A stretch of 64,000 nt of DNA from an uncultured Lachnospiraceae bacterium. Lineage in GTDB: Bacteria; Bacillota; Clostridia; Lachnospirales; Lachnospiraceae. The stretch's first letter is position 1, and each line of letters starts with the position of its first letter. Position numbers and translations under genes: made by a program. Below the pieces are notes generated by a model. That model worked only from the letters and a program-made list of their open reading frames with translations, searched no databases and was not told the origin of the DNA. The stretch spans positions 41,744 to 105,743 of the forward strand of contig CABSEG010000003.1 of assembly GCA_902476645.1 (NCBI GenBank), written 5' to 3'. Of the stretch, positions 16,945-26,314 are shown piece after piece.

Positions 16945-18303
16945 ATGAAGGTATGGAAGCGGGCGTCTCTTTATCTGACGCGTAATAGAAAAAAGACGAT
17001 TATTTTACTGGCAATTCTCACCGTGATTATTACCTTGGTTATGGTTTGCATTTCGGTGGGAAACGGGGCTGCGGCGGCGATGCAGAACCTGCGCGAGACG
17101 ATGGGAGGATACTTTAAGATTGACATAGACCGGGAGCAGGGCTATACAGGAAATATGGAAGACGGTATAGTGGAAGATATCATGAATTTTGGAGGCATCA
17201 AGGCCTATAATGGGCAGGATATCCGGTATATGCTGGCCGAGGAACTGGAACTGGAGCCGGGGCGCTTTACCTCGGAGGGAGATAAAAAGGCAAAGTTGGC
17301 CAGGGTTCTGGGAAATACAGACACCAGTCTGAACGAGTATTTTGTACTGGAATATTTCAAACTTACCCAGGGACGCCATATTACTCCGGAGGACCATGGA
17401 AAGGCATTGATTTCACAGGAGCTGGCCGAGAGAAACGGACTTTCGGTCGGGGATCGTTTTTCTATGATAATGGATACGGAGGACTTTACCAGTGAGGAAG
17501 AAATACAGGTTACAGCCCATCCCCTTGAGGTAGCGGGGATTTACCAGATTGAGAACAGGCAGGGAAGTTCTTCTTTTGGAGGCGATCCCGCAGAGTGCGA
17601 TATGGAGGAAAACTTTATCTTTACCGATACTGCTTATATCCGTGAGGTCTATGAGGAGCTGATCGGGCGGGAAATCCACAGCTATACCAATGAAGTCGCT
17701 TTTTTTGTGGAAAACCCCAAGGAACTGGATGAAATTGTGGAAGGAATTACCCAGCTGCCGGACTATCCATGGGATGAATATGTGATTACGAAGAATAATA
17801 AGACCTATGAGGATTCTGCGGGGCCTTTGGAGCGGCTTTCTGGCCTTGTGACCGTGATGGTGCTGGTGATTGTGGTTATCAGCGCGGTGATGCTGTCTTT
17901 GATTCTGTTTTTGTGGATGCGGGAGAGGGTACACGAGATTGGAATTTATCTCTCGGTGGGTATCCGAAAGGCGGAATTATTGGGACAGCATATTTTGGAG
18001 AATTTATCCGTGGCAGTACTGGCATTCTTTCTCGCATGGGCCATTGCCACGGCTGCTTCCGGAGTGACTGGTCAGATGGTGGATAAACAGTTTGCCAGGG
18101 AGACGGAAGAAACAGAGCAGGTCGCGGGAACCCATCAGGAAACAGAGCAGAGCGAAGAGTCTCTTGTGGAAGTAAGCATCGGTCTGACGGAACTTGCGCA
18201 GATTACCGGGATTGGAGTTTTAATTATTCTGTTTTCCACGGGGATATCTGCTATTCTGGTTTTACGAATGCAGCCACGGGATATTTTTTCAAAGATGAGT
18301 TAG
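16945..18303 (+). CDS. FtsX/MacB-like permease, fourth and divergent
   Basis: 452 residues with the same start (VWKRASLYLTRNRKKT) and topology as the three tandem copies, but the outer domain is shorter and only distantly alike. Membrane segments lie near residues 19-39, 295-325 and 345-365, with a last one near 415-440. The C-terminus MQPRDIFSKMS replaces the ITDIEPKKLLRSM end of the others. A Glu/Thr-rich loop (ETEETEQVAG, ETEQSEESL) precedes the last membrane segment. It follows the peptidase by 39 bases in the P3 operon. It may be the obligate partner of the ATPase, with the three tandem copies as alternative partners. Confidence 0.85.
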   Translation: MKVWKRASLYLTRNRKKTIILLAILTVIITLVMVCISVGNGAAAAMQNLRETMGGYFKIDIDREQGYTGNMEDGIVEDIMNFGGIKAYNGQDIRYMLAEELELEPGRFTSEGDKKAKLARVLGNTDTSLNEYFVLEYFKLTQGRHITPEDHGKALISQELAERNGLSVGDRFSMIMDTEDFTSEEEIQVTAHPLEVAGIYQIENRQGSSSFGGDPAECDMEENFIFTDTAYIREVYEELIGREIHSYTNEVAFFVENPKELDEIVEGITQLPDYPWDEYVITKNNKTYEDSAGPLERLSGLVTVMVLVIVVISAVMLSLILFLWMRERVHEIGIYLSVGIRKAELLGQHILENLSVAVLAFFLAWAIATAASGVTGQMVDKQFARETEETEQVAGTHQETEQSEESLVEVSIGLTELAQITGIGVLIILFSTGISAILVLRMQPRDIFSKMS

Positions 18304-18316
18304 ACAGGGAAAAAGA

Positions 18317-18354
18317 AGAGTGGGCAGACCGTTTGTTTATGGTCTGCCCACTCT
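18317..18354. terminator. Strong bidirectional terminator closing the peptide island
   Basis: A perfect 14-bp stem (left AGAGTGGGCAGACC, 10-base loop) is followed by CTTTCT on the plus strand and by CTTCTTTT on the minus strand. It separates the island from the convergent GH3 gene. Confidence 0.9.
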
Positions 18355-18395
18355 CTTTCTGTGAGGGTGAGAAAGAAAATTTTCACCTTGAATCT

Positions 18396-21300
18396 TTAGA
18401 ATGCTGAGATCCTCTCAGAAGCATATTGCAGAATCAGAACGGCGTCCTTGGTATCCGCGCTGCCGTCTCCGTTTACATCTGCGCCTTCCAGCTGTGCCTC
18501 ATCCAGATCAGACATTTCCGCATTGTATCTTAACAGAGCGGAGGAGTCTTTGGTGGTGACATTGCCGTCGCTGTCGATGTCGCCTTTCAGACGAACTTTT
18601 GTCAGAGCGGTGGTCAGAGCGGTTGTGGCCTCGTTGATTCTGGCTGCCACGGCATCGGGATCTTCGTTTACTGCCTTCGCGTCTGCGAGAACAGATTCCA
18701 GACCATTTAGGCTGGATTCCGTGTATGCGGATGCGTTTGCAAGGATTTCTTCTGCCTTTTGGATGACAGCGATCAGAGCGGCCTTATTGCCTCTCATCTG
18801 TAGTCCCGCCACTGCGTCTGCAAGCGCTGTGTAAGCCTCTGCCAAATCACTTTCTTCCCGGTTGGGATCGGCCAGAACCTCTCTTGCGGCATCGATGGCA
18901 TCTTTCAGAGCCTGATAACTGTCAGAGGTGTATTTGCCCTCATCCAGGCTTTCCACTGCCTCAAGTAAGCTTTCTAGGGAGGCCAGATCGGCATCTTTGA
19001 TAAGACTTACAATGGCGTCAATCACATCGCTGGCTGCCTGGTTTACCTGCTCCTGGGTAGCGTTTTTGTCAGTCAGAAGGGGAGCGGCTTTCTCAATAGC
19101 AGCTTTTAAAGCTTCCAGACATCCTTCTTCGTAGTCAGATGGGGATGCCGTATCCAAAATCTCCTGGGCGGTCTCCACGGCAATCTCTAAGTGCTGTTTC
19201 TGTACGCCGTACTCCAGCCCTCCAAAAGCTGCGATCAGCTTTGCGATAGCCCCGTCGATTTCTTCTCTGGAGGCGGAACCGTCAGCTTCCACTTCCTTGG
19301 CTTCGGCCAGAGCTGCCTCCAGAGCGGCCCAGCTGTCCGGAGTATACTCTTCTTCTGAGAGACTTTCCATAAAGCGAATCCAGCTGCTCAGATCAGAGGG
19401 ATCTTCTTCCTGGATATCGCTTTTATTTACGGTAATGTAAGTAGCCAAGTTGTCGTAGATTGAGGAATGTGCCGGCACTTCAATGTTGTACATTTTGCCA
19501 AACTGGGAGGATCTCATAATCATTGTGAGAACTTCCGCCACACATTTCTGAATATCGCCCCGTACCAGTGTGCTGTCCAGAGCATTGCTGGGAGTACCTG
19601 CAAGAGCGTCAATCATACGGTCCTGGGTTCTTCCTGGCATAACCAGATCGTTTCCAGCATGCATCATACCGTCTACGCTGGCTCTGCCGCCTGCGCCCCA
19701 GTCTGTCATGACCATACCGTCAAATCCCCACTCTCCTCTGGGGATAGAGGTGAGAAGATCAAAGTTCTCTGCTGCATAAGTACCGTTTACCTTATTGTAG
19801 GAACTCATGATGGCCATGGGCTGTGCGGATTTTACCACCATCTCAAAGCCCTTTAAGTAGATTTCTCTTAAGGCTCTTTCCGATACGGAAGTATTTACGT
19901 TGTTTCTGGAGGTTTCCTGGTTGTTGGTGATATAATGCTTGATCGTTACACCAACTCCCGGATTAGACTGTACGCCCAGAGTGATGGCGGAACCCACGAA
20001 ACCGGTGAGGGCCGGATCCTCTGAGTAATACTCGAAGTTACGTCCGCACAGTGGATCTCTGTGGATGTTCATGCCGGGCGCCAGCCACAGGGTCACGCCG
20101 AACTCATTCATTTCTTCACCGATGGCCTGTCCTACCTGATTTAACAGATCCCGGTTCCAGGTCTGCGCCAGGAGGGTTCCGATCGGGAAAGCAGTACAGT
20201 AGCTGTAATGGGTTACCCCCTCGTCATCTGTATACACGGGAGTGATACGAACCCCTGCAGGTCCGTCGGCTTCAACGGTGTTGGGAATTCCCAGGGAGTT
20301 AAAGTAGAGCTGGCTGGTCTCGCCTGCCGCTCCCGGCACGCTGTTGGCGTCCGCGCCCCAGATATCCTCATCCCCTTCGGTGGCGCCGGTGAGTCCGTTG
20401 GCCAGATTGGCCAGCTGGACGTCGTTTAAGCTGGCTACGAAGGATTCCATGGAAACCTTGTTGTTGTATACATCAATGAGCTTTGTTCCTTCCGGAACAG
20501 GGTCTACGATTTCTACTGTCTCATGTTCCACAGGCTCATAACCCTCTGCGTCTTCCGCGGTCAGATATGTGGTAATGGCATTCTCATCAATGGAGGAAGC
20601 GCTGTATTCTGTGGAGAACTCTTTCGCATTTAAAGCAATTCTGGGTGCCTGTGCAATCTCAGCAGCTTCTGTTTCATAGCTGTAAGGGGTGGCGGAAGCA
20701 TTGGAGAGCTCATCGATCTGTCTGTCTGCCTCCAGCTGGTTGCTGACCTGCTCGGTAAACACGTTGGTGTTCAACGTCAGAACGCCGGCAACCTGGGTAT
20801 TTCTGGAACTGTTTCCCACACGGATGATGTAGTTTCCATCTTCCAGCATGTATGCCGCGAAAGCTTCGTTGTAGGAAGACATTTCCGTAGTATCATAGGA
20901 AATGGTCAGGGTCTGGCTTTCACCGGGAGCCAGTTCGTCTGTCTTTGCGAAGGCCGCCAATTCCTGATAGGGTTTCTCCATGGCTCCGTCCGGTGCGGAG
21001 AAGTATACCTCTACTACTTCTTTTCCGGAGTAGTCATAGCCAATGTTTTGTACGTCTACCGTGACGGTAACCTGATCTGCGTTGGCTTCTACGGAGAGAG
21101 GGGTAATCTCGAAATCCGTATAGGATAATCCGTAGCCAAACTCATAGGCCGGGGTGATGTTAAAGGAATCAAAGTAGCGATATCCCACAAAAATCCCTTC
21201 CTCATAATTTTCCTGAAGGGAATCACCGTCGGCGTTGCCGATAATGGAGCTTGCCGGATAGTCTGAATAGTTCTCTGCCCAGGTATCGGTAAGCTTTCCG

Positions 21301-22079
21301 GAAGGGGTGGCCTTTCCGGTCAGGATGTTTGCAAGGGCAGTGCCGCCCTCCATACCGGCCTGAGACATCAGTACCATAGCGTCCAGATCTTCGATCTCAT
21401 CATAGAATTTGGTGTCTACGATGCCGCCCACGTTTAAGATGATCACGCATTTGTCAAAGTTTTTGGCCAGAAGCTCGATGTTGGCCCGCTCTACATCGGA
21501 TAGGTAGTACTCGCCCTTATCGATCTCCCGGTCGGAACCTTCGCCGGAGACTCTGCTTAAGGTATAGAATGCGGTGTCCGTTCCGTTTGCCTTAGCCGCG
21601 TCGATATCTTTTTGAGTCAACGGAATTTCATTTGCCACATAGGTGGCGCTTCCTCCGAAGCTGCCGGGAATGACGGTTACATAGTCGTTGGAGGTGCCGG
21701 ATGCCTTGCCCTCCTCAAAACCGGCGATGTAGGAGTCCCACCAGTCTAAGTTTGAAATCTGGTAAACCTCATTCAAAGCCTGATATACGCTGACGGTGTA
21801 TCTTTGATAGACATCGCCGGAGCCGGTACCGCCTTTGATGGTGGCGTAAGAGCCGCCGCCGAATAGAGCGGCTTTGGTGCCCTGTCTGATGGGAAGCGTT
21901 TCATCTTCATTTTCCAGAAGTACCATACCTTCCATAGCGGCATCCATGGAAAGCTGGGCATTGCGCAATTCCCGTTCGGACATTTCATCGGTGGTGGCGG
22001 CCGTGGATGTGAAGCAGCTGCCTACAACCATAGAGGCAGCCAAAGCCACAGCCGTAACTTTTGAAAGTCTCTTTTTCAT
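18396..22079 (-). CDS. Secreted GH3 beta-glycosidase, domain-permuted, with FIVAR repeats and dockerin
   Basis: 1227 residues. A signal peptide (MKKRLSKVTAVALAASMVVG) is followed by the GH3 alpha/beta sandwich domain, which is normally C-terminal (MVLLENEDETLPI, AGMEGGTALANIL, GYRYFDSFNITPAYEFGYGLSY). A fibronectin-III-like stretch follows, and only then the TIM-barrel domain (ADGPAGVR, RNFEYYSEDPALTG, TIKHYITNNQE). The nucleophile is D793 in MVMTDWGAG. This reversed order is known in a few beta-glucosidases such as those of Butyrivibrio and Ruminococcus. Residues 900-1163 hold FIVAR-type helical repeats; 1164-1227 form a type I dockerin with two Ca-binding loops (DIDSDGNVTTKDS, DVNGDGSADTKDA). 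The preference among beta-glucosides, xylosides or others cannot be read from the sequence. The Shine-Dalgarno AAAGGAGG supports the start. Confidence 0.9.
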   Translation of the reverse strand: MKKRLSKVTAVALAASMVVGSCFTSTAATTDEMSERELRNAQLSMDAAMEGMVLLENEDETLPIRQGTKAALFGGGSYATIKGGTGSGDVYQRYTVSVYQALNEVYQISNLDWWDSYIAGFEEGKASGTSNDYVTVIPGSFGGSATYVANEIPLTQKDIDAAKANGTDTAFYTLSRVSGEGSDREIDKGEYYLSDVERANIELLAKNFDKCVIILNVGGIVDTKFYDEIEDLDAMVLMSQAGMEGGTALANILTGKATPSGKLTDTWAENYSDYPASSIIGNADGDSLQENYEEGIFVGYRYFDSFNITPAYEFGYGLSYTDFEITPLSVEANADQVTVTVDVQNIGYDYSGKEVVEVYFSAPDGAMEKPYQELAAFAKTDELAPGESQTLTISYDTTEMSSYNEAFAAYMLEDGNYIIRVGNSSRNTQVAGVLTLNTNVFTEQVSNQLEADRQIDELSNASATPYSYETEAAEIAQAPRIALNAKEFSTEYSASSIDENAITTYLTAEDAEGYEPVEHETVEIVDPVPEGTKLIDVYNNKVSMESFVASLNDVQLANLANGLTGATEGDEDIWGADANSVPGAAGETSQLYFNSLGIPNTVEADGPAGVRITPVYTDDEGVTHYSYCTAFPIGTLLAQTWNRDLLNQVGQAIGEEMNEFGVTLWLAPGMNIHRDPLCGRNFEYYSEDPALTGFVGSAITLGVQSNPGVGVTIKHYITNNQETSRNNVNTSVSERALREIYLKGFEMVVKSAQPMAIMSSYNKVNGTYAAENFDLLTSIPRGEWGFDGMVMTDWGAGGRASVDGMMHAGNDLVMPGRTQDRMIDALAGTPSNALDSTLVRGDIQKCVAEVLTMIMRSSQFGKMYNIEVPAHSSIYDNLATYITVNKSDIQEEDPSDLSSWIRFMESLSEEEYTPDSWAALEAALAEAKEVEADGSASREEIDGAIAKLIAAFGGLEYGVQKQHLEIAVETAQEILDTASPSDYEEGCLEALKAAIEKAAPLLTDKNATQEQVNQAASDVIDAIVSLIKDADLASLESLLEAVESLDEGKYTSDSYQALKDAIDAAREVLADPNREESDLAEAYTALADAVAGLQMRGNKAALIAVIQKAEEILANASAYTESSLNGLESVLADAKAVNEDPDAVAARINEATTALTTALTKVRLKGDIDSDGNVTTKDSSALLRYNAEMSDLDEAQLEGADVNGDGSADTKDAVLILQYASERISAF

Positions 22080-22312
22080 GTTTCATCCTCCTTTTCTAAA
22101 TAGTAGTAGCGAGACGGGTGTAAAAATCACCACTTTACAATCTCATTTTACCACAAATTCCCATAAAAAAATAGGAAAAATATAAGGTTAGATAGAAAAT
22201 TTGTGAGAAAGAAACGGAAACAACGCCGGTAAATTAGATATAGTGTAAAAAGAGACGGGCATTTTTTGGGATAGAGCGCATAGAATGGAAAAAAGACAAG
22301 ACGGGAGCGATT
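22080..22312. other. Divergent intergenic region between GH3 and spmB genes
   Basis: AT-rich, 233 bases. It must carry the start signals for both the minus-strand GH3 gene and the plus-strand spmB gene. I see the GH3 Shine-Dalgarno but no convincing -35/-10 pair for either gene, and no hairpin with a T-tract. Confidence 0.4.
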
Positions 22313-22840
22313 ATGGGAATCATCCTTTTTTTATCCAATGCCATGATTCCGCTGCTGCTGCTTTTTATTGTGGCTTATGGATTGGCAAAAAAAAGAAATG
22401 TGTACGAGAGTTTTATCAAAGGGGCAGTGGGCGGCTTCCAGACGGTGATACAGATCATGCCCACGCTGATTGGGTTAATGGTGGCAGTGGGGATCCTCAG
22501 GGCGTCGGGATTTTTAGACTTTTTTTCCAGCCTCCTGGGCAGGCTGCTACATGGCATGGGGTTCCCGCCTCAGCTGCTTCCTCTCACGATTGTGCGAATG
22601 TTTTCTTCCAGTGCGGCAACGGGACTGGTACTGGATCTGTTCAAGGAGTGGGGGCCGGATTCTTTTATCGGAACCGCCGCTTCGATCATGATGTCCTGTA
22701 CAGAGACTATTTTTTATACCATGTCCGTATATTTTATGGCGGCTAAGGTGACCAAGACCAGATATACACTGGCAGGCGCTCTGCTCGCAACCTTAGCCGG
22801 GATCGGGGCCAGCCTTATTTTGGCACAAATTATGGTGTGA
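22313..22840 (+). CDS. spmB: Spore maturation protein B
   Basis: 175 residues, almost entirely hydrophobic, with four to five membrane segments and the nucleoside-recognition (Gate) domain words PTLIGLMVAVGILRASG, FSSSAATG and SCTETIFYTMSVYF. These match SpmB, which with SpmA is needed for full dehydration of the spore core. In most spore formers spmA lies directly upstream of spmB. Here the upstream neighbour is the divergent GH3 gene and no spmA is visible. The protein length is normal and no disruption is seen. The gene may have moved, or SpmA may be encoded elsewhere. Confidence 0.88.
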   Translation: MGIILFLSNAMIPLLLLFIVAYGLAKKRNVYESFIKGAVGGFQTVIQIMPTLIGLMVAVGILRASGFLDFFSSLLGRLLHGMGFPPQLLPLTIVRMFSSSAATGLVLDLFKEWGPDSFIGTAASIMMSCTETIFYTMSVYFMAAKVTKTRYTLAGALLATLAGIGASLILAQIMV

Positions 22841-22967
22841 TTAGAGATAAAATATGGCTTATTTGTGAAAAACGCTGGGAAAGTTGGGGGCAATGGTTTA
22901 TAATAAAGACAAAATGACAAGAAAAAGCCAATGCAAGAATTGCAGAGGGGAAACGGAGGAAGAAGGT

Positions 22968-25900
22968 ATGAAATCAGTGTGGAATAAGAGGAATGAAAGC
23001 AGGGGCTGGCAAAGCTACATGATGTGGGCGGTGGTCAGTCTGCTGATGCTTTTGGCAGTACATGTGCCGGTCTGCGCTAAAGAAGGCAGGGCTTATTTTA
23101 CTTCTGAGTATGCAACCCCCGGGAAAATTTTGGAAGTGCAGCTGGAAGGAGTAGACCTGGAGGGGAGTGCCTGTACTTATGAATGGACTGTGGGACAGGA
23201 AAAAAGAGAAGCTGACGGAAATCTCTATCAGGTAACCGAGAGGGATTTGGAGCAGTTTATTCAGGTAACCGTAAGGGTTACAGGGGCGAAAGAAGAGGTG
23301 TATACAGCCAGCATGTACTGTAGCCGCCTGCCGGTAATGTACATTACCACAGAGGCACAAATCCAGAATAAAGAAGATTATGTGGATGGGACGATGACCG
23401 TGCAAAGAAGCGATTCCTGCAGGGATGCCACGGTGTATGACGGTGATATTGAAATTCGCTACCGGGGCAATACCACCATGGGCTATCCCAAAAAGCCTTA
23501 CAAGGTGAAGTTGGGGGAAAAGACGGACATGTTTGGCTTCGGAAAAAATAAGCACTGGACATTACTGGCGAATTATCTGGATGGCAGCTTTATGAGAAAC
23601 AGCCTTTCTTACAATCTATCGGGGGCTCTGGGAATGCCGTATATGCAGTCTGTAAATGTGATTTTGATATTAAATGGCCAATACCAGGGGCTTTACCAGT
23701 TTTGTGAGCAGATCCGGGTGGATTACGATTCTGACGGAAACCGGGTGGATATCTATGACTGGGAGTCTGCGGCAGAGGACAATGCGGATGTGATTGCAGA
23801 AGCCAACGGGTTTTCCAAGGATGAGAAGAAGGAGCTGGAGGAAGCCATGCTGGAGGATTTGTCCTGGGCGGAGACAAAGAGCTTCTCTTATGGGGGCGCT
23901 ACTTATCAGCTTTCTGACTACGAAGAGATTGAAATCCCCCCGTTGACCGGAGGATACCTGATCGAACTGGATTCCTACTATGACGAACTGTCTAAGTTCA
24001 CCACAGCGCAGCTTGGTCAGCCTATCAATATTAAGAGTCCTGAGACGGCTTACAGCAGTCAGGCCTTGATGGACTTTGCCAGAACATATTTGGACGCGGT
24101 GGAGACGGCTGTTCAGAGTTATAATTTTACAGGAAATCTGCAGAAGGAGAAGTTGAGTTATAGTCAGCTTGTGGATCTGGGCTCTCTGGTGGACTATTTT
24201 TTGGTGAATGAACTGTTTATGAATGAGGATGCCATGAAGAAGAGTACATATATGTACAAGGATATTGAGGGCCCGCTTTTTATGGGGCCCATCTGGGATA
24301 TGGATTGGTCCTCTGACAGCGGAGTAGGAAGCTCCAATCGTACAGATCAATGGCAGACTCTTTATTTTAATGACGGAGCGCAGAGCAGGCAGTGGTATAA
24401 ATTCCTCCTCAGAGATCCTTATTTTGCTCAGAAGGTTCGAGAGCGTTACTGGGAAATCCGGGATACTCTGTTGGAGGAGATAATCCAGGACGGCGGAGTA
24501 ATCGATGCCAGGGCGGGAGAGCTAAAGGAGGCCGCCGCGGCGGATTTTTCTTATTGGAATCTGTTCGGGGGAGACTACAGTGGGCAGGTACAGAGATTAA
24601 AACGTTTTCTCACGGAGAGGATTGCCTGGCTGGATCAGCAGTTTGCTTCCATGGAAGCGCTTCAGAAGTCCTGGGGTGTAGAGGAGTGGAGAAAGACAGA
24701 GGCCTCCTGTCAGCTGACCGATCAGGGAAAAACCAAGGTATCTGTTGCAGTGCCCCAGGGAACTGTTCGCGCATCCTTGCTGGTCAACGGTGCATATATG
24801 GGCGAGACGTCTGTAACCGGGGATCAAGCGGTGCTTTGGGTGGACCAGGAGAAACTTACAGAGCTTGGAAGAGGAGAAAAGAGGATGGCTGTTTACTGCT
24901 TTGAGTATGAGGATGGCTCTTCCTCCTGTGGTTATGGAGAACTGGATCCGGACGTTCTTCCTGCATTCCGAACCATTCGGGTAAGGGCCGGGGAACATGG
25001 GACAGCAGGTCTGGTGGAAGAAGAGGAATGGCTTAAGCAGGTGTTTGCCTTTGACCAGGAGAAACTGGTGGCAAAGGCAGAGGCCCGGCAGGGTTATCGG
25101 TTTGCAGGTTGGTATGCAAATGGCGTGTTGGTAAGCAAAGAACAGCAGTATACGTTTACGGTAGACGGAGATTTGACCTTGGAGGCCCGGTTTGAGCAGG
25201 AGCCAGACGTTTTCTGTATCCGGGTATCTGCGGGCCAGGGAGGAACGGCGGGGATTCTGACCGGGAATGGGACGGCTCCTAGCGTGACGGCAGAAGCGGA
25301 CAGTAAAATCACCATAGTGGCATCAGCCTCTTTGGGATATATCTTTGACGGCTGGTATGAGGGAGATAGGAAAGCCTATGAGCAGGAGCAGGTGGAACTG
25401 ACAGTGAAGGGGGAGCTAAGCCTTCAGGCCAGGTTTGTTATGAAGCCCGCGCAAGGAGAGGTGCAAGAACCGGAAGATGAAATGCCTGATCAGACCCGGG
25501 AGCCTCAGGATCAAAGGCCAAGAAGTCTTAAGCAGGTTAAAATTCGAGCCATTCCCGATCAGGTTTATAATGGCAAGGCTAAAAAGCCCAAGCTGCATCT
25601 GACATATGAGGGTGATGCTTTGAAGCTGGGAGCAGATTATACAGTGGTCTATAAGAAGAACAAAAATACAGGAAAAGCAAAGGCGATTCTCACTGGAAAA
25701 GGAAGCTATCAGGGCACCAGAACCGTATTTTTCCGTATTGTTCCCAAAAAGGCATCCATCGTAAAGGTTGCCTGCCTTGGGAAAAGGGCTGCCCGTATTA
25801 CCTGGAAAAGAGACCGCAAGGCCACCGGATATCAGATTCAGTATTGCACCAAGAAGTCTTTTCGAAAAGACATCCGAAAAGTAACGGTGCAGAAGAATCG

Positions 25901-26042
25901 CATCACCTCCAAGAAACTGAGCCGGTTGGGAAAAGGCCGTGATTCCTATGTACGGATTCGGTCATACCGGATAATAGGCGGGAAAAAAGCATATGGGCCT
26001 TACAGTAAAATCAAAAAGATTTCATTAAAAAAAGCAAGTTAA
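22968..26042 (+). CDS. Secreted CotH-kinase-family protein with InlB-type repeats
   Basis: The start is set at 22968 because AGGAGGAAGAAGG precedes it and a signal peptide follows (MMWAVVSLLMLLAVHVPVCA); earlier in-frame ATGs lack these. 1024 residues. An Ig-like segment comes first. A CotH domain follows (about residues 121-550: MYITTEAQIQNK, IEIRYRGNTTMGYPKKPYK, HWTLLANYLDGSFMRN and the catalytic-type GPIWDMDWSSDSG). CotH proteins are atypical protein kinases known from spore coats and secreted surface proteins. From residue 668 there are two divergent InlB B-repeats (GYRFAGWYANG, GYIFDGWYEGD). A basic MBG-like plus fibronectin-III-like tail ends the protein. It is probably cell-surface bound; its substrate is unknown. 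Confidence 0.85.
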   Translation: MKSVWNKRNESRGWQSYMMWAVVSLLMLLAVHVPVCAKEGRAYFTSEYATPGKILEVQLEGVDLEGSACTYEWTVGQEKREADGNLYQVTERDLEQFIQVTVRVTGAKEEVYTASMYCSRLPVMYITTEAQIQNKEDYVDGTMTVQRSDSCRDATVYDGDIEIRYRGNTTMGYPKKPYKVKLGEKTDMFGFGKNKHWTLLANYLDGSFMRNSLSYNLSGALGMPYMQSVNVILILNGQYQGLYQFCEQIRVDYDSDGNRVDIYDWESAAEDNADVIAEANGFSKDEKKELEEAMLEDLSWAETKSFSYGGATYQLSDYEEIEIPPLTGGYLIELDSYYDELSKFTTAQLGQPINIKSPETAYSSQALMDFARTYLDAVETAVQSYNFTGNLQKEKLSYSQLVDLGSLVDYFLVNELFMNEDAMKKSTYMYKDIEGPLFMGPIWDMDWSSDSGVGSSNRTDQWQTLYFNDGAQSRQWYKFLLRDPYFAQKVRERYWEIRDTLLEEIIQDGGVIDARAGELKEAAAADFSYWNLFGGDYSGQVQRLKRFLTERIAWLDQQFASMEALQKSWGVEEWRKTEASCQLTDQGKTKVSVAVPQGTVRASLLVNGAYMGETSVTGDQAVLWVDQEKLTELGRGEKRMAVYCFEYEDGSSSCGYGELDPDVLPAFRTIRVRAGEHGTAGLVEEEEWLKQVFAFDQEKLVAKAEARQGYRFAGWYANGVLVSKEQQYTFTVDGDLTLEARFEQEPDVFCIRVSAGQGGTAGILTGNGTAPSVTAEADSKITIVASASLGYIFDGWYEGDRKAYEQEQVELTVKGELSLQARFVMKPAQGEVQEPEDEMPDQTREPQDQRPRSLKQVKIRAIPDQVYNGKAKKPKLHLTYEGDALKLGADYTVVYKKNKNTGKAKAILTGKGSYQGTRTVFFRIVPKKASIVKVACLGKRAARITWKRDRKATGYQIQYCTKKSFRKDIRKVTVQKNRITSKKLSRLGKGRDSYVRIRSYRIIGGKKAYGPYSKIKKISLKKAS

Positions 26043-26082
26043 TATCAAAATAGTAGTATTTCTACATGAAATATGAAAAAGG

Positions 26083-26125
26083 AAAAAGCAGGGTGTATTC
26101 GGAGAAGAATACGTCCTGCTTTTTG
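26083..26125 (+). terminator. Terminator after the CotH-kinase gene
   Basis: The hairpin AAAAGCAGG ... CCTGCTTTT has an inner GTATTC/GAATAC stem joined through G-U pairs and ends in a T-tract. Confidence 0.9.
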
Positions 26126-26238
26126 CGCTGTGAAATATATTAAGGAATAAATTGTGTAAAAAATGTAGAAAAATTACAGGGATTAAAGAAAACTAATATA
26201 TTTTACAATGATTTTACAAAGAATTGAAAAATACTTTG

Positions 26239-26267
26239 TTGTTAAGAGAAAATTTGATTGTTATAAT
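26239..26267 (+). promoter_or_regulatory. SigA-type promoter for the phosphodiesterase gene
   Basis: TTGTTA (26239-26244), a 17-base spacer and TATAAT (26262-26267) lie 48 bases before the start codon at 26315. Confidence 0.7.
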
Positions 26268-26314
26268 ATGCAATGTCAAAAAATAATCAAACAATTTTTA
26301 AAAAGGAGTCTATT

